NCBI GenBank assembly: GCA_965216025.1
Contig: CBDCEX010000018.1
Location: 1,149,298-1,213,297 of the forward strand
Length of the DNA stretch: 64,000 bases
Source: JADFQT01 sp965216025
GTDB lineage: Bacteria; Chloroflexota; Dehalococcoidia; Lucifugimonadales; UBA3495
Direction of reading: 5' to 3'
Position 1 is the stretch's first letter, and each line of letters opens with the position of its first letter. Shown piece after piece: positions 58,905 through 64,000 of this stretch. The translations under genes and the position numbers were made by a program. Under the pieces are notes generated by a model. It saw nothing but the letters and a program-made list of their open reading frames with translations. It did no database searches and was not told the origin of the DNA.

Positions 58905-60505
58905 GAGCCTGTCCCACAAACCCTCTTCCAGAAGCAAGGCTGGAGCCCTAAACTGGTGACAGCTGAAGATAGGGGTGTACGGGATGGCCTATAATCTGGT
59001 GCCCTGTGACCGGGAGCAAGGATACTTGATGCCCCCTTCCTTACAGGAGTGGCTACCCGAGGGCGATCTGTCCTGGTTCATACTGGACGTGGTGGGGCAG
59101 TTAGACCTGAAGGAGTTCTACGCCGCCTATCGTGAAGACGGCTGGGGCGCGGCGGCCTACGACCCCGGGATGATGGTGGGGGTGTTGCTGTTGGCCTACT
59201 GCCAAGGGGTCCGTAGCTCGCGGCGCATCGCCTGGGCGCTGGAGCGGGACGTAGGTTTTCGAGTAGTGGCGGCGAACCAGCAGCCGGACTTCCGGACCAT
59301 CTGCCGGTTTCGGGCGGAGCGAGAAGAGGCCCTGGAGCGACTATTTGTGCAGGTACTGAGGTTGTGTCGCGAGGCCGGGCTGGTGAAGCTGGGAGTGGTG
59401 GCCCTGGACGGGACCAAGGTAGCGGCCGACGCGGCCCTGGCCGCCAACCGGAGCTATGCGACGATTGAGGAAGAGGTGCGTCGGATGCTGAAGGAGGCCC
59501 AGAGGGTAGATGCTGAAGAGGACCTGCTCTTTGGTCCCGACGGGCGAGGGGGCGAGTTGCCCCAAGAGTTGGGGAGACGGGGGGAACGTCTAAGCCGCTT
59601 AGGGGAGGCCAAGGCTCGCCTGGAGGAAGAGTCCGCCCGGGCAGCTCAGGGAGCCCAGGAGCACCTGGCGCAGCGGCACGCGGAAGAGGCGGTCAATGGC
59701 CAGAAGAAGCGTGGACGCAAGCCCAAGATGGTGGAGCCTACCCCCTCGGGGGAGGCCAAAGCCAACGTAACGGACCCGGACAGCCGGGTGATGAAGACGC
59801 GACAGGGATACGTGCAAGGGTACAACGTTCAGGCGGTGGTAAGTGAGGACCAGATCATCGTGGCGGTTGGGGTAACCCAGGAGGCCAACGATGTACATCA
59901 ACTCCTGCCCATGCTGGAGCGGATGAATCAGAACCTGGCAGCAGCGGGGATTGCAGAACGTCCTGGGGTCGGTCTGGGCGACGCGGGGTACTGGAGCGAG
60001 GCCAACCTGCTGGCCTGCAATCGGCCGGACCTGCCGGAGCTATTGGTGGCCACTACCAAGGATTGGAAGCAACGAAAGGCAGCGCGGGAACGAGGCTGTC
60101 CAAGAGGACGTATTCCCAAGGACCTGAGCCTGCGGGAGCGGATGGAGCGCAAGCTGCTCACGAAACGTGGGCGGGCCCTCTACAAAAAGCGAGGGGTGCT
60201 GGTGGAGCCGGTGTTTGGCCAGATGAAGGAAGGGCAGGGCTTCCGGTGGTTTAAGAGAAGGGGGCTAGAGGCTGACTCCAGTGAGGCCGCCCTGGTTGGT
60301 ACGACCCATAACCTGCTGAAGTTGTGGCGGAGCGGACGAGCGCCTTGGGGATGGTCCAAAGCCCGCTGGAACTGAAAGGCCGGCGGCGCACAGCAGGCCC
60401 ACCAATTCTCCCAACGGCGTAAAAACGACCCCGATGCTATCGGGGAACCGACGCCCACCACAGTCCCTCTAATGCCAGCCCAAGAAGGGTCTATAGGACA
60501 GGCTC
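58905..60505 (+). mobile_element. Intact IS1182-family element
   Basis: The ends GAGCCTGTCCCACAAACCCT (58905) and, read inward from 60505, GAGCCTGTCCTATAGACCCT are inverted repeats. ATAT flanks both sides (58901-58904 and 60506-60509), in agreement with palindromic 4-bp duplications in this family. The element is 1601 bp with one gene. Confidence 0.88.
58984..60375 (+). CDS. IS1182-family transposase
   Basis: The protein (463 residues from ATG 58984; GTG 58975 is an alternative) starts NLVPCDREQGYLMPPSLQEWLPEGDL, has the DUF772 block AYDPGMMVGVLLLAYCQGVRSSRRI, first Asp in VVALDGTKVAADAAL, a charged coiled region, second Asp in GVGLGDAGYWSEANLLA and Glu in VEPVFGQMKEGQGFRWFKRRG. The frame is intact. 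It is only distantly related to the IS1182-like transposase at 19357. Confidence 0.92.
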   Translation: MAYNLVPCDREQGYLMPPSLQEWLPEGDLSWFILDVVGQLDLKEFYAAYREDGWGAAAYDPGMMVGVLLLAYCQGVRSSRRIAWALERDVGFRVVAANQQPDFRTICRFRAEREEALERLFVQVLRLCREAGLVKLGVVALDGTKVAADAALAANRSYATIEEEVRRMLKEAQRVDAEEDLLFGPDGRGGELPQELGRRGERLSRLGEAKARLEEESARAAQGAQEHLAQRHAEEAVNGQKKRGRKPKMVEPTPSGEAKANVTDPDSRVMKTRQGYVQGYNVQAVVSEDQIIVAVGVTQEANDVHQLLPMLERMNQNLAAAGIAERPGVGLGDAGYWSEANLLACNRPDLPELLVATTKDWKQRKAARERGCPRGRIPKDLSLRERMERKLLTKRGRALYKKRGVLVEPVFGQMKEGQGFRWFKRRGLEADSSEAALVGTTHNLLKLWRSGRAPWGWSKARWN

Positions 60506-60528
60506 ATATGGGACCAAATAAACAAGCA

Positions 60529-60563
60529 AGGACCCGTCCGCTATCTCTAAACGGACGGGTCCT
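60529..60563 (-). terminator. Intrinsic terminator of the 58-residue small gene
   Basis: On the minus strand, AGGACCCGTCCG and CGGACGGGTCCT form a perfect 12-bp stem around TTTAGAGATAG, followed by TGCTTGTTTATTT. It lies 47 bp after the small gene's stop, just outside the IS1182 right border. Confidence 0.85.
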
Positions 60564-60609
60564 CACTGTTCAGTGCTGGGCTATGCCCATAGGGCTGGGA
60601 TGGTCGAGA

Positions 60610-60786
60610 CTAAAGGCTGGAACCTCCCAACTGCTTTATAGTCTCCGTCTCTGTCTCCGCCACCGTGCGGCTAATCCGCTCGTCCTTGGTCATGGGCGGA
60701 CCGGACAGCCAGTCGTAAATCGCGACGATCTGATGCCCCAGCTTGGGTAAAATCCCCCTATCGTGGAAATGTAAATGAACTGCCAT
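60610..60786 (-). CDS. Small 58-residue protein of unknown function
   Basis: On the minus strand the ATG at 60786 is preceded by AAGGAG at the ideal distance. The product starts MAVHLHFHDRGILPKLGHQI, continues VAIYDWLSGPPMTKDERIS, and ends ETIKQLGGSSL at TAG 60610-60612. The first eight residues alternate His with hydrophobic residues, suggesting metal binding or a beta strand; the rest is soluble and helical. No signal peptide and no family is recognised. A consensus promoter upstream and a strong terminator downstream make it a well-supported single-gene transcript, despite its size. Confidence 0.8.
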   Translation of the reverse strand: MAVHLHFHDRGILPKLGHQIVAIYDWLSGPPMTKDERISRTVAETETETIKQLGGSSL

Positions 60787-60912
60787 CTTTGAACTCCTTG
60801 GGTCGCTTCGGGCCCTTTTTATTGACGCTTGCTGGGGTTTGCCTCAGAACTAACGATCCCTGGCTATATGGCCGTTGTCAATAGTGCTAGGCTTCCAACA
60901 TCATCTTTATTA

Positions 60913-60941
60913 ATAGTACACCCAGGCTTGCATCATGTCAA
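60913..60941 (-). promoter_or_regulatory. Near-consensus sigma-70 promoter
   Basis: On the minus strand TTGACA (60941-60936), a 17-bp spacer and TACTAT (60918-60913). The -35 is perfect and the -10 matches four of six positions including the key T, A and T. Transcription should start near 60906 and give a 120-nt leader before the 58-residue gene. Confidence 0.75.
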
Positions 60942-61213
60942 CACATAACGCCTTGAGGGCAGTATCATAAAACCTAATGAAAACCGGCTTCACACACTAC
61001 GCACAGGTTATTGACTATAGAAGTCGCGAAAACAGGAATGAGAATGGTCTGGACGACGAAACAGACGTTTCGGCTTGGTAGAAGTACGGCATGCCGTGCC
61101 CCAGTGGCTTTAGCTTAGAAAAAGGAGTTCAGGGACCGGTTGGGCGAGGACCAGGAGCCTGCCGCCAGCAGATGGGCGTAGAGATTCTGGTTCTCCGGTT
61201 GGGTAAATACTCG
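60942..61213. other. 272-bp intergenic stretch
   Basis: Between the small gene's promoter and the end of the glcD-like gene; nothing else recognised. Confidence 0.4.
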
Positions 61214-62626
61214 CTACAGGCCCAATTTGCCGGGATTGAGAATATTAGCCGGGTCCAGAGTCTGCTTCCACTGCCGGACCACGTCGTGACCAACACCCAT
61301 TTCCCGAGACAGCAGGTGGTTAAGCTTAATTCCAACGCCGTGGCAGTATTCCATGACGCCGCCCATATCCTGGGCTAGGGTCAGTACCCGCTCCACAGCA
61401 TTGCCGAAATTTTCCCGGAAGTCGGCCTGGAACTCGGCTTCGGAGTCAGCATTGCCACCCTCTTCAGGAACCACCATCATGGAAAAGAACTCAGGGCGGC
61501 TCCAAATGGCGTACTCGACCACTCGGACCCGGCAGGAGGATAGAATTTGCTCCGCTTGTCGCCGGTACTCCAGAACCTGGCTGATGGGTAGTCCTAGGTG
61601 CAAGTAGTCAAAGCCCCGGGCTCGGCGCCGGTTCCAGCGCTCCTGGCGTGACTTGCCCAGGGCGGTCCGCTTATAATTTTCGGCCGATTCGTGGCGGCCG
61701 GCCCAATAATCGAGGGTCGGCTCCGGGCCCAGGTCCCGTCCGCCAAATTCGCTGCATACCTGTCTAGCCCGCTTTTCTCGGGCAGTCACACCCTCGCGGA
61801 AGCCTTCGAACAGCAAATACAGCCGGATTCGATCCTCCTCTTCAGTCAGGTCCAACAGCGTGGGCCGGACGCCCAGGGCGTGCAGCTCAGCGGCTGCTCG
61901 AAAACCCTGATCAAAACTGTCGAAGTCCATGGCCCCGAAGACCTGGGATTCCGGCAGCCGGAATACCTTGATGGTGGCCCGGGTGATCACCCCGAACACC
62001 CCTTCGCTGCCGATGAACAAATGATTCAGATTGGGGCCGGAAGAGTAATTGGGTACCGACCGGGTGGTAATGATCCGCCCGTCGGGCAGAACCACCTCCA
62101 TCGCCACCACCTGGTCTCCCATGGGGCCGTAGGCTCCTGCCCGGTATCCTACGCCGTTGGTGGAAATGGTGCCGGCTACCGTGGCAATGGGCACGCTGTA
62201 AGGGTCATGTCCGGGCATCAATCCCCGCTCAAATAGAGCGTCCTCCAGGTCTTCCAGCACCACGGCGGCCTCCACGGTAGCCGTCATGTCCAGCGGATTG
62301 ATCTCCAATATGCGGTTCAATCTCCCCAGGTCCAGGACGACGCCCCCCTGCACCGGAAGCACGCCTCCCATTACGCCGGTTCCGCCGCCGTAGGGGATAA
62401 CCGGCGTCCCGGTCTCTTGGGCCCAGGCCAGAACCTGGGACACCTGAGCGGTGGAACCGGGGCGCACCACCAAATCTGCCAGCCGCTCGAAAGCCGCTTC
62501 GGCTCCAAAGGCGCGGGACGGAGTTAAGGCATCGCCCGAGTATCGGTCCAAGTCGTAGGGGTCGGTCAGGACGTGCTCACTACCAACTATTTGGGCGAGG
62601 AATTTCCATTCTGGGCGTTCAATCAT
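61214..62626 (-). CDS. FAD-linked oxidase, glycolate/D-lactate dehydrogenase (GlcD) type
   Basis: The 470-residue protein has the FAD-binding-4 block (VRPGSTAQVSQVLAWAQETGTPVIPYGGGTGVMGG), DPYSVPIATVAGTISTNGVGYRAGAYG, GSEGVFGVITRATIKVFRLPE and the FAD-oxidase C-terminal domain ending MEYCHGVGIKLNHLLSREMG and TLDPANILNPGKLGL. This is the GlcD/vanillyl-alcohol-oxidase superfamily; substrates are glycolate, D-lactate or other 2-hydroxyacids. No CysCys-rich GlcF partner lies next to it within the window. The neighbouring 2-hydroxyacid dehydrogenase suggests a shared 2-keto/hydroxy acid pool. Confidence 0.87.
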   Translation of the reverse strand: MIERPEWKFLAQIVGSEHVLTDPYDLDRYSGDALTPSRAFGAEAAFERLADLVVRPGSTAQVSQVLAWAQETGTPVIPYGGGTGVMGGVLPVQGGVVLDLGRLNRILEINPLDMTATVEAAVVLEDLEDALFERGLMPGHDPYSVPIATVAGTISTNGVGYRAGAYGPMGDQVVAMEVVLPDGRIITTRSVPNYSSGPNLNHLFIGSEGVFGVITRATIKVFRLPESQVFGAMDFDSFDQGFRAAAELHALGVRPTLLDLTEEEDRIRLYLLFEGFREGVTAREKRARQVCSEFGGRDLGPEPTLDYWAGRHESAENYKRTALGKSRQERWNRRRARGFDYLHLGLPISQVLEYRRQAEQILSSCRVRVVEYAIWSRPEFFSMMVVPEEGGNADSEAEFQADFRENFGNAVERVLTLAQDMGGVMEYCHGVGIKLNHLLSREMGVGHDVVRQWKQTLDPANILNPGKLGL

Positions 62627-62738
62627 GGGAGTAATAAGAAATCATTGTTCAGATGGGAACCCAACGAGGGTCAAGGATATGTAATTTTTGGCGCTGACGA
62701 ATACAGAATAGCATGAAGAACTATGTCATTGGGAGCTT

Positions 62739-62873
62739 TCATGCTCCGGCGGAGCGCCACCGACAGATGAAAATGGATTCCCCTCGGCTCATGGTTCGAC
62801 GGGCTCACCACGAGCGGTAGGGATCCCGTTCGTCCTGAGGCTCTCGAAGGGCGAAGGGGCTATTTACAGAGCA
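62739..62873. repeat. Dispersed palindromic intergenic repeat, copy D
   Basis: The 135 bp are nearly identical to copy B at 5621-5755, in the same orientation. The changes are a few substitutions, for example GGACGAACGGG there and GGGCGAAGGGG here, which break the hairpin arm. It lies between the glcD-like gene and cysS. Confidence 0.9.
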
Positions 62874-62919
62874 ACTGCAACGTAGTGGAGGAGCGGAATT
62901 TAAGATTTTAGGGTGGCCA

Positions 62920-64000
62920 CTAAAGGGTAGATTGATATTGCCACGCGGACCCCTGGGACGTGTCTTCAACCGTGACGCCCTGTTTGGCTAATTCGTCCCG
63001 TATCTGGTCCGCCAAGGCAAACTGCTTGGCCCTCCGCAACTCCAGTCGCGTGTTGACCAGCAGGTCAATAAAGGGTTTGGCCGCCAGGCGGTGCTGGTCC
63101 CCAGAATCCCTTTCCTTGAAGGTCAACCCCAGAAGCCCTCCCAGCTCCCGCAGGGCGTCCTGGGCCGGGCCGACGTTTTTGCCCGCTTCCCCGGCCCGGT
63201 TTAGCTCCCGCGCCAGGTCAAACAGGCACGCCAGTGCCTGGGGAGTGTTCAGGTCGTTGTCCATCGCGTTGAGAAACCGCTCTCGGAAGGGCTCGGGATC
63301 CAGTAATTCACCATCGGAACCGGCGGGCCGCAGGGCATGGCGCAAGCGCTCCATGCTTCGTTCCCGGGCAGCAGCGCCCGCCGAGCTATAGCTCAGGGGA
63401 CTGCGGTAATGCGATTCCAAAAAATAAATCCGCAAGGCGTCGGGGCTGTATTGAGCCAGGGCTTCTTCCGCCGAAACCAGGTTGCCCAGGGATTTGCTCA
63501 TCTTGTCTTCGCCCAGCTGGAGGAGGCCGTTGTGCACCCAGTGGCGCGCGAAGGGGGTCCGGCCGGTGTATGCCTCGCTCTGGGCTATCTCATTCTCGTG
63601 GTGGGGGAAGACCAGGTCATGTCCCCCGCCGTGGATGTCCAGGGGGTCGCCCAGCCGGTCCAGCGCCATGGCAGTGCACTCAATGTGCCAGCCGGGCCGT
63701 CCCGGTCCCCAGGGGCTGTCCCAGGCCGGCTCACCGGGTTTGGCCGCCTTCCAGAGGGCGAAGTCCATGGGATGCTCTTTGTTCTCATCCACCTGCACTC
63801 GCGCTCCGGCGATCATTCCATCCAGCGTACGATGGCTCAGCTTGCCGTAGTCCTCGCTCTTGGTAACCCGGAAGTACACATCGCCGCCGGAGGGATAGGC
63901 GAACTCCTTCCTAATCAGGGTTTCAATGGTTTCTATTATTGCGGGGATCTCCTGGGTGGCCCGGGGGTAGGAATCGGCTCGCTGAATATTCAGACTGTCC
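62920..64000 (-). CDS. cysS: Cysteinyl-tRNA synthetase (5' end outside window)
   Basis: CysS charges tRNA-Cys. The visible C-terminal 360 residues contain GGDVYFRVTKSEDYGKLSHRTLD, WGPGRPGWHIECTAMALDRLGDPLDIHGGG, the zinc/substrate block DLVFPHHENEIAQSEAYTG, the KMSKS signature in GEDKMSKSLGNLV, the DALRIYFLESHYRSPLSYS stem-contact region and the C-terminal helical tRNA-binding part ending in LAKQGVTVEDTSQGSAWQY. The open frame extends without stop to position 64000, so the HIGH motif lies beyond the window. Identity is certain. Confidence 0.96.
   Translation of the reverse strand, partial: DSLNIQRADSYPRATQEIPAIIETIETLIRKEFAYPSGGDVYFRVTKSEDYGKLSHRTLDGMIAGARVQVDENKEHPMDFALWKAAKPGEPAWDSPWGPGRPGWHIECTAMALDRLGDPLDIHGGGHDLVFPHHENEIAQSEAYTGRTPFARHWVHNGLLQLGEDKMSKSLGNLVSAEEALAQYSPDALRIYFLESHYRSPLSYSSAGAAARERSMERLRHALRPAGSDGELLDPEPFRERFLNAMDNDLNTPQALACLFDLARELNRAGEAGKNVGPAQDALRELGGLLGLTFKERDSGDQHRLAAKPFIDLLVNTRLELRRAKQFALADQIRDELAKQGVTVEDTSQGSAWQYQSTL

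Overview
The window is a GC-rich bacterial chromosome segment that fits a Chloroflexota of the Dehalococcoidia/SAR202 kind. The signs are many catabolic flavin enzymes (luciferase-like monooxygenase, glcD-type oxidase, FAD amine oxidase), F420/FMN split-barrel proteins, a two-subunit glycine decarboxylase, and dispersed palindromic intergenic repeats. The taxonomy is an inference; there is no rRNA or other phylogenetic anchor in view.

Layout. 1-17.8 kb is core metabolism: the end of hisF (cut by the window), a GlcG/DUF336 protein, a broken MOSC gene, an FAD amine oxidase, a radical-SAM-like protein without its cluster cysteines, the glycine cleavage operon gcvT-gcvH-gcvPA-gcvPB, a 3-hydroxyisobutyrate dehydrogenase relative, a double-hotdog MaoC dehydratase, a luciferase-like monooxygenase, 5-formyl-THF cyclo-ligase, a PIG-L deacetylase and a VOC protein. 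18.3-25.5 kb is a secreted subtilase/PKD gene destroyed by an IS1182-like element and an IS701-family element placed end to end on the same CTAG target. A second IS701 copy replaces its 5' end and joins it to a truncated HEPN-like gene.

25.5-35.4 kb is the most interesting region. It holds a zinc ribbon and an RxxxxH HEPN protein in one frame, a sigma-70-like factor, a small HTH-type regulator, and a 1130-residue ImmA/IrrE-UvrD helicase-nuclease fusion. After these come a compact ubiquitin-like conjugation cassette: tandem ubiquitin-fold protein, E2-like, JAB/JAMM peptidase and E1/ThiF-like enzyme. Three ATGA overlaps and short gaps indicate tight translational coupling. The cluster ends in a decayed membrane metallopeptidase cut by a MITE. 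36.7-43.3 kb carries an AddB/AddA helicase-nuclease pair with a strong terminator.

43.3-56 kb is mobile-element debris and accessory DNA: IS21 and IS1182 remnants, a second MITE, an RHH antitoxin-like pseudogene, IS66, unknown accessory genes, a P4-type integrase with 10-bp-phased upstream repeats, a small secreted acidic protein, and a second subtilase gene interrupted in its signal peptide by IS630. 56.6-64 kb returns to metabolism: a 2-hydroxyacid dehydrogenase, an ornithine-cyclodeaminase relative, an intact IS1182 element, a 58-residue small protein with a textbook promoter and terminator, a glycolate-oxidase-type FAD enzyme and the 3' part of cysS.

Single-base frameshifts and in-frame UGA codons occur in several otherwise well-conserved genes. 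They may be real decay or, for those beside homopolymer runs, consensus errors.
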